Source of the DNA: Closterium sp. NIES-65
Taxonomy: Eukaryota > Streptophyta > Zygnematophyceae > Desmidiales > Closteriaceae
Assembly (NCBI GenBank): GCA_948144175.1
Contig: CANXME010002461.1
Span: forward strand, 1 to 64,000
Reading direction: 5' to 3'
Length of the DNA stretch: 64,000 nucleotides
This document shows positions 1-10,188 of the stretch, piece after piece. The position numbers and the translations under genes were made by a program. The notes under the pieces were generated by a model. It made no database searches and was not told the origin of the DNA. It saw only the letters and a program-made list of their open reading frames with translations. How positions within the stretch are numbered: the stretch's first letter is position 1; each line of letters opens with the position of its first letter.

Positions 1-393
1 TGCAGGTGAGGGCTGGACAGGTTGCAGCGTGCAGGTGAGGGCTGGACAGGTGCACGTGCAGGTGAGATGAGAGGGCGTCAAGATGCACGTGCAGGAGAGC
101 TCGTAAGACCTGTAGGGCTTACATGCAAGATGCATTCGCAAGGCGCGTGTGAGTGCCGTGAGTGGGTGGCGGTTTGTTCGACTCGCTTTCTCCTTCATCC
201 CTGATGAATGTGCCCCTTCTGTCTTTTCACCCCCTCCCTACTTTCCCCTTCCCTCTCTTCCCCTCCTCCCCTTTCTTCCCCTCCTTCCCTCTCTTCCCCT
301 CCCCCTCTCGCTTCCACTCCTCCCCTCTCTTCCCCTCTCTTCCCTCCCCTCTCCTCCCCTCCTCACCACACCACACCGCACTGCACCACACAG
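1..393. other. Intron sequence upstream of the first visible SMP-C2 exon
   Basis: This stretch opens with two and a half copies of a short unit containing CAGGTGAGGGCTGGACAGG (about 1-65) and continues into a long pyrimidine-rich tract (about 205-390) ending in CACACAG, a good 3' splice acceptor for the exon at 394. Upstream exons of the gene must lie left of the window. I see no other gene here. Confidence 0.6.
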
Positions 394-3300
394 CTCAAGG
401 ACCTGGAGTTGCGGGCGAGGCTGAGGCTCATCCTGCAGCTGGGGGAGCAGCTGCCGTGCATCGATGCTGTCGTCATCTCCATCCACAAGAAGGTGCGTTG
501 TGCCCTCCACTTGAGTGCCTCCCCACCGCACTCTACCTCCTCTCTACTCACTCTACCTCTCTACTCACTCTACCTTTCTACTCACCGTACCTTTCTTCCT
601 CAGCCGCGCATGCGCATTGGCTACAAGCTGAAGGCAATGGGGAGATTCTCAGGCACCTTCTCACCCTCTTCCCACCTTGCCACTCCTCCCACCCCCCCAC
701 ACACCCCCCCTCCTTCCCCATAACCCTTCGCCGCCTGCAGCCGCGCATGCACATATACCCTTCACCGCCTGCAGCCGCGCATGCACATATACCCTTCACC
801 GCCTGCAGCCGCGCATGCACATATACCCTTCACCGCCTGCAGCCGCGCATGCACATATACCCTTCACCGCCTGCAGCCGCGCATGCACATATACCCTTCA
901 CCGCCTGCAGCCGCGCATGCACATATACCCTTCACCGCCTGCAGCCGCGCATGCACACATACCACAAGCTGAAGGCGATCGGGGGGTTGTCAGGCACCTT
1001 CTCATCCTCTCCTCCCTCCCTCCCCTTTCCCAACCCTCTTCCCCTCCCCTCCCCCCCCCCACCGCCGCCCCCTCCAGCCGCGCATGCGGATAGAATACAA
1101 GCTGAAGGCGATCGGGGGCCAGCTGTCGTCCATCCCGGGGCTGGCGGGGATGATAGAGAGCACGGTGCACAGCGCCATCGAGAGCACCCTCATGTGGCCT
1201 GAACGCATCGTCGTGCCGCTCGCGCCCTCGTTTGATGCCAGGTAAGACTAATGGTTCCCGGGCATAGCATAGCATGTACTGGGGATGGTAGAGAACACCG
1301 TGCACAGCGCCACTGAGAGCACGCTCATGTGGCCCGAACGCATAGTTGTGCCACTCGCGCCCAAGTTTGACGCGAGGTGAGACTCTCGCCCATTCTTGTG
1401 AATATGATATGATGTGATGTGATGTGATGTGATGTGGCGAGTGAGTGTTTCCGCCCCCTTTGCCTTCATCTGGCGATCATACCTTCCCCCCTACCTTCCC
1501 CCCTACCTTCCCCCCTACCTTCCCTCCGCCCTCTACTTCCTCCCAAACCCCCCTTTTCCACTCTGCCCTATTCCTCAGCTCACTGGAAATGCACTATGAG
1601 GGTTCCCTGGTGGTGACTGCGTGGAAGGTGGAGTGGAGGGGTTAAAGAACATGGATATGATGAGCGTATCGGACCCCCTTTTGCCATCCTCTCTCCCCGC
1701 CCTCCCCCACTTGCCCAATATCTGACAGTTCACTCGAGATGCATTACGGAGGTTCCCTAGTGGTTGGTAACTGCGTGGAAGGCGGAGGGGCTGAAGAACG
1801 TGGATATGAATATGACGAGCGTATCGAACCCCTTTTATACGCACTCCTCTCCTCATTCCCCCCTTCCCGGGGTCCCCGCACTCCCCTTTTCTCCCTGCCC
1901 TGTTTGTCAGCTTTCTTGAGATGCACTACGAGGGCTCACTGGTGGTAACCGCGTGGAAGGCGGAGGGATTGAAGAACGTGGATATGATGAGCGTATCGGA
2001 CCCCTTTGCCATCCTGTGGACGCACGGCAAGCACAAGGCCGTCACCAGGACTATTGACAATGACCTTAACCCGGTCTGGAATGAAACTTTCGAGCTGCCC
2101 GTGGACGACATCCACACCGCAGAGCTTTTCATTCAGGTCTGTCTGCCCGCGCGCGCCCTTTACGCTGCCCTGCCCCTCACCTGATCTATCCTGCCCTCCC
2201 GCTCTCTTAGGCCTGCCCTCTGCCCTCCCAAGTAACCCCCCTCTCATGGCAACCCCCTCTCATGGCAACACCTGCCGTCGCATCCCCACAACCCCCAACA
2301 CATCCCCAATTTCTCCCGCCCTTGTGATTCCTCAGGTGGACGATGAGGACAGCTTTGGGAGTCAGAACCTGGGGTACGCCATGTACCCTTTAGTGGGCCT
2401 CCTCGATAAGGACACAGTGCAGACGGTCACATTGACGTTGCTGCCCAAGCTTAACAACGATCGCATGTTGGGCATCGACCACAAGCTGGGGCGCATCACT
2501 CTACAGGTGAGGGAATGAACACGCCACATCACTGTGTAGGCTTTTGAGACGCCTCAAAAGCACTGCTGCCGAAGGGTAGTAACAACCGCATGTTGGGCAT
2601 CGACCACAAGTTGGGTCGCATCACTCAGTAGGTAAGTGCACGTGAGTCTTAAGCACACTCCCAAAATCCTTGTGACTTACACATGACTCGCAGGGTTACA
2701 AGGCGAGTACAACTCGCATCATTTGTTACTATTGCGGAGAGTCGTTCAACATCGGGAGCTGGACTACAGGGAGGAAGTACGGGTGGTACGAGTGATCGTA
2801 GCGTTCCTTGTGTTCTCTAGAAATTGCGTGTTTACGGGGCAAAACGACAATAGTTTCATTAAAAATAGCTGAGAGTGATTGGCAATAGTAAATACAACTG
2901 GGGCCTACCAAGCCTAGCAAGCAGGCGAGTCGACCTCCAGCGCAACACGGGGGCAGCTTGCCAGCGTAGCAAGGCGGCAGCGTGCCAACACAGCTTGAAC
3001 GGCTTGCCAGCACCGCAAGTCGACGACCTTCGAGCTCTGCACTAAGGCGGCTTGCCAACGCTGCAACAAGGGGTCTTGTCAACGTTGCAACCGCAGGTGA
3101 CTATAGGCACTTGCACTCACCAACTTGCAGGTGACTATAGGCACTTGCACTCACCAACTTCGCAAGTGCGGGTCGACGGTTGAGCATATCGTGCACCGCC
3201 ACGACCGTTGCGCAGGTCCCAAGTCGGCCACGTGTCGACAGGTGCGCCAGATGCACCACGTCAACCTCAAGGTACCAGCCCGCAGGACGACTTCGTCAAA

Positions 3301-6300
3301 GCCTCCTGGACGACGTTCGTGCACCCCCGCAAAACTTCGTCGGCCAGGTTACACGGTCGACCAGAGAAGGCCGCTGACATCCATAAGTCGGCATTCCCCA
3401 AGTCGGTGTTATGTCAAACACCTTCGTCGGCCGCCGACTTCACCTCGTCGGCCATGTGGTCGACTTTTTTCTAAGCCGACTTGATCCTCCTAGTTAGCAT
3501 TGACCAGGAAGTCTGCTTCACCCAAGTCGGCTAGACAGCTCCGTTGAAGTCAGTTCCATGGAGGTCGGCCAACAAAGCCGACTTGCTCTTTCAATTCAAC
3601 GCCGACGACGAAGCCTTGCCGGCTGCACACCATGCACGTCAATTAGTGACGTCGGCTTCGCCCAAACGAGGGCGGGGCCAAATCTCTGATCAACAACTAT
3701 GACTCGCATCGTTTGTTCCGGTTTCGCACCTCAGCTCACAACCCCTTCCCTCCACCCCAGACCATGGGAGATGGTAAATTGGAGTTACACGCTGGAGGAG
3801 AAGGTGCAGGTGACAGTTGTGGAAAAGGCCGGGGGCCCAAGGCCAGTGATTCAATGGCTATGCTTCTTCTATAATAAGCGCCCTTCCCCCTCCGCCCTTC
3901 CCCCCTTCTCCCTCCCTGTTGCATGAGTGCAGATGGTATACCGCAGCTACACGCCAGAGGAGAAGGTGCAGGTGACCGCAGCGGAGAAGGCTCGGGACCC
4001 CAAGGTGCGAGACTGCCCACTCGACCCTGACGCCGCCCAGCGTGCCTTCGCTGCCGCCCTCCTCTCCGCCCGCCACCGCAAGCTTTCCGCCGCCTCCGCC
4101 TCTCAAGGCAAGCGGGCTGTCTGCTTCTCGGCCCAGTCTGGTGAAGGGGATGGTGCGGCAGAGGGGGAGGGGCATGGGAGTGTGTTGGGGGGAGGGGAAG
4201 GGGGTGGAGGGAGTGGGAAGGGGGAGAAGGGTGGAGGGGGTAGCTGGTGGTGGTCGTGGTTGTCGTGGTTGCTTGGTGGTGGTGGGAAGGCAGGGAGCGG
4301 AGCCGATGGTGGTGGTGGTGCTTCTGGTGGTGATGGGCCTGGTAGCGGCTTCCGCAGTGGCTTTGCAGATGCAGCCGCTGCTGCTGTTGCTGAGGCTGCT
4401 GCTGCTGAGGCTGCTGAGGCTGAGGCTGCTGAGGCTGCTACTGCAGAGGAGGAGGAAACTGAGGATGGGGATGCGGATGCTGATTATGGTGACGGCAGCA
4501 GCAGCAAAGCTAAGGATGGTGGAGCGGTGGGGGGGAGGAGTAGCAACAGTGGCAGTATTAGCCAGGCACTAGGTAGGCGGATGAAAAAGGGTGAGGGCCA
4601 GAGCAGTGGGAAGTTCATGTGGGGATCACTCAAGGGGTGGACAGGCGGGCAGAAGGCAAAAACGAGGAGAAAGAGCGGTGAAGGGGGGTGGGACGTGGTG
4701 GCAGATAAAATGGTGGAGTCAGCAAGAGGGCGGGAGCTTAAGAGGAGCTTCCAGGTGTCAAGGGAGAGTAGGAGGGAGGGAGGAGGAGAAGAGTGGGAGG
4801 ATGAGGATTGGGAGGATGAGGAGGAGGAGGATGAGGAGGAGGAGGAAGAGGAAGAGTCTTCTTGCGTGGAAAACGGAGAGGAGGGTGAAATAGGGATGGA
4901 CGATGGAGAGAGTGTGCGGGAGCAGAATCTTCGTGCTGGTAGGCTCGGTGCAGGTTCAGAGGGGGGCGATCAGGAGGATAGAGAGGTGGAGAGGGAGCAG
5001 ACGATCAACCCCGAGCCCTCGATAGAGGGATGCGCTCTGCAGGAGAGTTTAAGGGAGGAGGGAGATGGAAGTGGAGGAGAGAGTGGTGCAGGAGAAGGGA
5101 GGAGGAATGGGGAGATGGAGGTGGAAGGTGAGGGAGAAGGTGCAGAAGGTGCGGCAGGTGCCAGTGGTGGTGCAGGGGCGAGTGGCAGGGACGGGCAGGG
5201 GAGGGGTGTGGGTGCGGTGTCAAGGAAGAGAGAGGTGAGGCGATTGCTGCTGGGAGCGATGCTGGTGCGGAAAAACATTCCCAAGGCTGCACGCTCTCGC
5301 ACTCGCTCTGCTGACGCTGCTGATGCTGGCGCTGGTGGTGATGCTGCCGATGCTGCCAATGCTGCTCTTACTAAGGCTGCTGATGTTGGCTCTTCTGCTG
5401 ATGGTGCTGGCGCTGGTGATGGTGGTGACGGTGGTGATGGTGGTGGTGATGATGGTGGTGGTGGTTTGCGGAGTGGGCATGATGGGGAGGGCGGTGGGGT
5501 GGGCACGAGCCTCGGTGTTGGTGGGTGGAATGCGGTGATGGACGGTGTGGTGGAGTTGGTGGAAGAGCAAGAGCGAGAGCTCAAGCGTAGCCTGCAGGTG
5601 TCGAGGAGATGGCGGTTTGGAAGTTTAGGAGGAGAGGAGGAGGGGAAAGAAGAGGAGGATGGAGAAGAGGCAGGAGGAGCGGTGGGCTCTTTGTGTGAGA
5701 ACAACAAGGAGGAATCAGGAGGAGGGATGGCCGATGGGCAGGCCAGCAAGGTCGGAGGTGCGGTGAGAAAGAGGGAGCTGAGGAGTTTGCTGCTTGGAGC
5801 ACTATTGGAGAGAAAGGACAGCCCTCGGGGAATACAAGCTAGTGGGGACCTAGCTGCTGGTGATGCTGGCAGCGGCCGTGCCAGTGCCAGTGCCATTGGT
5901 GCTGGTGCTGGTGCTGGTAGTGGCAGTGGCAGGAGCGGGGAGGGAAAGGGGCTGAGGCGAAGGTGGGGCACACTGATAGAGTCCTCTCAGTCTTCCACTC
6001 CTTGCTCTGCCGCTGCTGCTGCCGCTGTTGCCAGTACTGCCGATGCTCCTGTTGTTGCCGGTGCTGCTGGTGCTTCTGTTGTTACCGGTGCTGCCGGTGC
6101 TGCTGCTGCTGCTATTGCAGCAGCTATTGCGGCTGCAAGGGATCGAAGGGTCGCCTCTTCCTCCACTGCTGCTACAGCTGCTTTGTTAGGGAGTGCTAGG
6201 AGGAGTGATACCTCTCCTGCTTCCACACTAGGGAATGCGAGTGCTGGTAAGCTTTCCAACGTGGTAGCTGCTGAGAGTGCTGCCGGGGGTGCTGTGGGAA

Positions 6301-9300
6301 GGAAGTCGTTTGGTGGGATGGCACGGGCGGTTGATACGGGTCGAGCGTTCAGCCAGGCTTTAAGCATTATTTCGGATAGGAAGCTGCCTGGAAAGGGGCT
6401 GGGAGGGAAGAGTTTTGCTGCTGTAAGGCGCGTGGGTGGAGGGCACACGCGCAGTAAGACGGCTGGGGAAGTGATCTGCCTGGATGCAGATGAAACAGTG
6501 GTGGAGGGAGATGAAACGTTGGTGGTGGGAGATGAAATGGTGGTGGAGGGGGGTAAAACGGTGCAAGAGGGAGATGAAACGCGCGGGTGTGGCAGCGATG
6601 GGAAGAGGGAGGGGCATGGTGGATTTGGTAGCAAGGCAAAGAGCTTTGCTGCTCTGGAAGATGCACTTGCAGGAGAGAGGGCGATGGAGGGAGATGGGGA
6701 GGAGGGAGGTGGAGAGGAGGGAGATGGTGAGGCTGAGTGTGATACAGCATGGGAAGTATGTGTGCCTGTGACGAGTGTGCCTGTGACGAGTGTGCCTGTG
6801 GGTGGGAACGTGGGGGAGGGAGTGAGAGAGGGAGTGAGGGAGTGCAAGGAAGCAAAGGGATGCGGGCCAGGGGCGTGTGATGAGGGCGGTGGTGAGATTG
6901 GGAGGAGAGTCGAGAGCTCAGAGCTGGGTGGGTGTAGAGAGGTTAGTGGCGGTGCTGACTGTGCTGGGGCAAGGGAGCAGGTAGGAAGTGATGCTGTGTT
7001 GAGAGAGGGGAGAGAGAGGTGTGGGGAGGAAGAGAGCAATGGGGAGCGGGAGAGGAGTGGAGAGGGGACAGATGAGCATATGAGGGAGGGCGGTGGAGGT
7101 GAGGGAAGGGGCGAGGATGATCTGAGGGGTGAGAGACATGAGATTTGGGAGAGAGGAGAGAGACATGAAAGAGAGGAGAGCGCTGAAAGAGATGAAAGAG
7201 GTGAAAGAGATGAGGGAGACAAGCGAGCGGAGAGAGGGATGGAGGATGAAGAAGAGAGAGGGAGGCGTGAAGGAGAAGACAGAGGAGGGAGTGGGGGAGA
7301 GGGCAGCATAAATGAGTCGATCAGAAGCCGTGCAGGTGAATCAGTGAGGCTGGCAGAGACAGAGGAGAGCAGAGAAGGGGAGAGTGGAGAAGGGGAGATT
7401 AGAGAAGGAGAGAGCAGAGGGGAGGAGAGCAGAGAAGGGGATGGTGGAGAAGGGGAGAGCGGAGAGCAGATGGGGTTGAGCATGGAAAGAGCCTCTGCAG
7501 CTGATTCTTTGCATGCTCTGCATTCATCGACTGCATGCTCTGCAGTGTCGGGTGCTGCTAACAGACATGTTTCAGCGGGGAGCAAGGAAGGTAGGGAATT
7601 TCCTGGCGGGAGAGAAGGAATGGGGGATGATGCCACAGCGATGAGTGAAAGTGCAACTGACACGTGGCATCAAGGAGATGAAACTCTCGTGCAAGGAGAT
7701 GAAACTCTTGAGCAAGGGGATGAAGGTTGGAGGGAGGGAGATGTGCTTATGGCAGCGGGGGCTGCGGACTGTGTGGGGGAGGTGGGGGTGCAGGGAGTAG
7801 CAGGGGAGCACACAGAACGCAGTGCGATTGCGGATGTTTTAATTGCTTGGAGAGAGCAGGGCGATGGGGAGATGGGTGACGGAGGACAGTTGGATGGAGG
7901 TAGAAGAGGAGGAGAGGAAGAGAGAAGACGAGAGGAAGAGAGAAGAGGAGAGGAAGAGAGAAGAGGAGGAGAGGAAGAGAGAAGAGGAGGGAGGCAGGAG
8001 GAAGACAGAAGAGGTGGAGAGCAGGAGGACGAGAGAAGAGGAAGTGAGCAGGGTGAAGAGAGAAGAGGAGGAGAACTGGAGGAAGAGAGGATAGGAGGAG
8101 AGAAGGGGGGAGAAGGAAGAAGAGACGAGCAGCCCATTGGGCAGAACAGGCGACTCAAGGAGGGAGCAGCAGAGAAGGGGGCAGCAGCGGAAGGAGCAGC
8201 AGCAGAGGGATCAGCAGCAGAGGCTGGAGGGAAGGAGGGTGTAGGAGAAGAGGTGGGAGGGGAGAAGGGGGAGGGAGAGGATGGGCGAGGAGAGGTGGGG
8301 GGAGGAGAGGAGGCGGATACACTGGCAGTGAGCGGGCCCCAACAGAGCCCTGCTGCGCGGGGGTGGGGTGGAGCATGGCTGGGCGCTGCTGTGCACGTGA
8401 GTCGAGTCGCGGGCAAGGCGATCCGTCGCACCCCTGCCTCTGTTGCTGCAGTCGCTGCTGCTGCCCCTGGGTTTGGGCCTGGAAGGAAATCTGGAAAGAA
8501 GTTGTTGGATGCTGGGAGGAAGGAGGAGGTAGGAAATGAGGAGGAGCAGGTAGCTGGGCAGGCTGTTGAGGTGTCTGAGAAGGCGGTTGGGCAAGCTGGA
8601 AAGGATGAGGACGAGTGGAAAGACGCGCTATTCTCTTTCACTGCTCCTTCGTGGTCTTTCTCTGCTGCGCCTGATCTTCCCCCTTCTTTTGCTGACCCAA
8701 GCCTTAAAGCTGCAGCGTCTTCGGTGCCTACAGCACCAGCGCCAGAAGCAGCAGCACCAGCAGCAGCTGCTGCAGCAGCATCACCAGCACTACCAACAGC
8801 AGCAGAAGCAGGGGCAGCAGTAGCAGGGAGTGCAGAAGCAGCAGGGGCAGCAGCGGCAGGAGAGCAACAGCAGGAGAGGGTGAAGCCACCAGCCATCCCC
8901 ATGCCCATCCCTGTGCGCATAGCAGCAGGCATGGACCTCGTCTCCTCTTCCCGCACCCCCTCCTCCTCCTCCTTCAATAGGGTTACCTTCTCCACCCTCC
9001 CTTCCCCCCGCTTCATCAGCAAGTTTCTGGGATCCGCCAGCCCGGGTTTATCCAGTCAATCAAGTCAACCCAGTCAACCCAGTCAAGGTAGTCAAGCCAG
9101 TCAAGGCAGTCAGCGCAGCTCTGGTCAGTCGAGTCAACTCAGTCCCAGTCTTCTCAGTCCTTATCAGTCCAATTCCAGTCAAGACATGGACTCCAGTCAG
9201 TTGGATCGGTCTGACTCTGAGCCGCGTCAGCTCAGCCGTCACTACACTAAGCCTAATAAGGCCAGTCGTCACTACACCGATCCTAGTCAGCACAACCGCC

Positions 9301-9800
9301 CTCTTCAGGCGAATCGGCGAACCAAGTCGTTTGAAGATCTAGAAGATTCCGAGTTGGGCAATATGGGGGATGAATCAGGGCCGTTGGATGCAGAAGACAT
9401 TTGTGTCCGCTCGAAATCGGCTCGTCAGCAAGCGCGGAGCAACGGGTCAGCTTCGGAAAGGGTAGGCGTGACACGGTCAGATCCCGAGAACTTGGACTCT
9501 AGCTGCATAGGCTCGGAGAGAAGCGCCTCGGGAGTGTCCAGCTTTATTGGCTCTTCCAGCCCTTATGAGGACATCCCAGGGGGGAAGGCTTTGAACAAAG
9601 GGAAGGGGAAGGGTGGAGCGTGGCCATTTGCTAAGAATGTGAAGAATGTGGGGCGGGCGCTTAGAGGTATGAAGGGCGGCACCAAGTGTGTTTACTCTCC
9701 GGAGGAGTTGCGGGATCGGTTGGACGATAGGCGAGAGGAGATGGAGAGGATGGCTGAGATGGAGGGGAAGCGTGCAAATGCAGATATGGATTTGGATTGA
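394..9800 (+). CDS. SMP and C2 domain membrane-tethering protein (plant synaptotagmin/NTMC2-like), 3' part
   Basis: Exons 394-492, 1078-1241, 1911-2136, 2336-2506 and 3933-9800 join in phase with GT-AG borders. The first two encode the end of an SMP lipid-transfer module (KLKAIGGQLSSIPGLAGMI, then LMWPERIVVPLAP). The next two encode a C2 domain: EMHYEGSLVVTAWKAEGL, SDPFAILW, LNPVWNETFEL, with Asp residues typical of the calcium loops. The family (plant SYTs, extended synaptotagmins) tethers the ER to the plasma membrane and moves lipids; the N-terminal membrane anchor would lie upstream of the window. The last exon starts MVYRSYTPEEKVQVT, then runs about 1,900 residues of Gly/Ala/Glu/Ser-rich low complexity with acidic tracts, far longer than known relatives. 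It ends in a more ordered basic tail (AWPFAKNVKNVGRALRGMKG). Domain assignment is good; whether the whole last exon is translated needs RNA evidence. Confidence 0.72.
604..1000 (+). repeat. Degenerate copies of the 5' edge of the SMP exon
   Basis: The first bases of the real exon at 1078 (CCGCGCATGCGG, then ACAAGCTGAAGGCGATCGG) recur upstream at about 604-655 and 936-1000. Both copies are preceded by CAG and followed by AGGCACCTTCTCA. They could encode PRMRIGYKLKAMG-like peptides but do not continue as an SMP domain, so they look like partial exon duplications left in the intron. Confidence 0.75.
728..956 (+). repeat. 34-bp tandem array carrying a splice acceptor and exon edge
   Basis: About seven near-identical head-to-tail copies. 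Successive ATGCACATAT starts fall at 747, 781, 815, 849, 883 and 917. Each unit contains CCGCCTGCAG followed by CCGCGCATGC, the acceptor and first bases of the SMP exon at 1078. The unit length is not a multiple of three. There are no spacers, so this is a minisatellite and not a CRISPR array. Confidence 0.9.
1282..1376 (+). pseudogene. Truncated second copy of the SMP exon 3' half
   Basis: Encodes GMVENTVHSATESTLMWPE and then RIVVPLAPKFDAR, nearly the same as the 3' half of the exon ending at 1241, and is followed by a donor-like GTGAGA. It lacks the 5' half of the exon and a clear acceptor. It may be a relic duplication or a cryptic alternative donor region. Confidence 0.75.
1578..1832 (+). 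pseudogene. Two partial copies of the first C2 exon
   Basis: Copy one (about 1578-1687) and copy two (about 1729-1832) each begin with an acceptor-like CAG. They repeat the start of the real exon at 1911 (GARATGCAYTAYG-type sequence through GATATGATGAGCGTATCGGA). Both carry small indels that break the frame and stop before the rest of the C2 domain. A short GATGT microsatellite (1406-1436) and a 12-bp CCTTCCCCCCTA repeat (about 1484-1520) lie just upstream. Confidence 0.78.
2507..3932 (+). other. Large intron before the final SMP-C2 exon
   Basis: This intron of about 1.4 kb holds a partial copy of the preceding exon's end (about 2580-2634, CGCATGTTGGGCATCGACC) and a partial copy of the next exon's start (about 3772-3860, TTACACGCTGGAGGAGAAGG). 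Between them lies a block rich in GTCGGC/GCCGAC, including a direct repeat of about 35 bp near 3100-3170. The block is bounded by a 16-bp near-identical direct repeat, ACTCGCATC(A/G)TTTGTT, at 2712-2727 and 3702-3717. I see no coding potential in the block. Confidence 0.6.
2712..3717. mobile_element. Candidate inserted element in the intron, flanked by 16-bp direct repeats
   Basis: The flanking repeats match at 15 of 16 positions, the size of target duplications left by non-LTR retrotransposons. The 974 bp between them have a different word composition from the surrounding intron (many AAGTCGGC motifs). No poly-A tail, terminal inverted repeat or open reading frame supports a particular class, and a simple local duplication remains possible. 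Confidence 0.35.
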
Positions 9801-9863
9801 GCTAGTTAGCTGGTTGATAAGGAAATCCGGTTGGAAAATTAGGTACTACATGGAGGAAGTTAG
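9801..9863 (+). other. Start of SMP-C2 3' flank, ending in the copia-1 target duplication
   Basis: Sequence after the TGA stop leads into GTTAG (9859-9863), the left copy of the 5-bp target duplication of copia-1. The host flank resumes after GTTAG at 17371-17375. The retrotransposon therefore lies within about 65 bp of the stop codon, probably in the 3' UTR. Confidence 0.7.
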
Positions 9864-9989
9864 TCTCAAAGTAGCTTAGCGGAATGGGTGGATTAGCGCT
9901 GTGAAAGCATACAAGTAGGATACCTAACAAAGTGTTGTACTCCCTAAGGAGCAACTCACTACAGCCTATCACAAATATAACATTTGACA
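9864..9989 (-). repeat. Copia-1 3' LTR
   Basis: 126 bp, matching 17245-17370 except for about one substitution. Bordered outside by GTTAG and inside by a G-rich tract (minus strand CCTATGGGGGTG) that serves as polypurine tract. Confidence 0.93.
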
Positions 9990-10188
9990 CACCCCCATAG
10001 GCTATGTGAGGGGCATCAAAGCAAGCAAGGCGAGCACACGATCACAAGACCAGTCAATGCAAGAAACAAGGCAAGCTCAGGGTGGATCTCAAGGACACCA
10101 CACAAATTCCGAGCACATGCAAGTGGCCACAAGGCCAGTTCAAGGGTTCACTAGATAGGAAACACAACAAGCAGAGCAAGTAACAAGA

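Noticed and set aside
728..956. CRISPR-like array
   Set aside because: Units are directly contiguous with no variable spacers, and the genome is eukaryotic.
4970..9022. Long minus-strand Ser/Pro-rich frames (4970-5971, 5987-7663, 7670-9022)
   Set aside because: They are the antisense of the GA-rich final SMP-C2 exon; purine-rich coding DNA lacks antisense stop codons.
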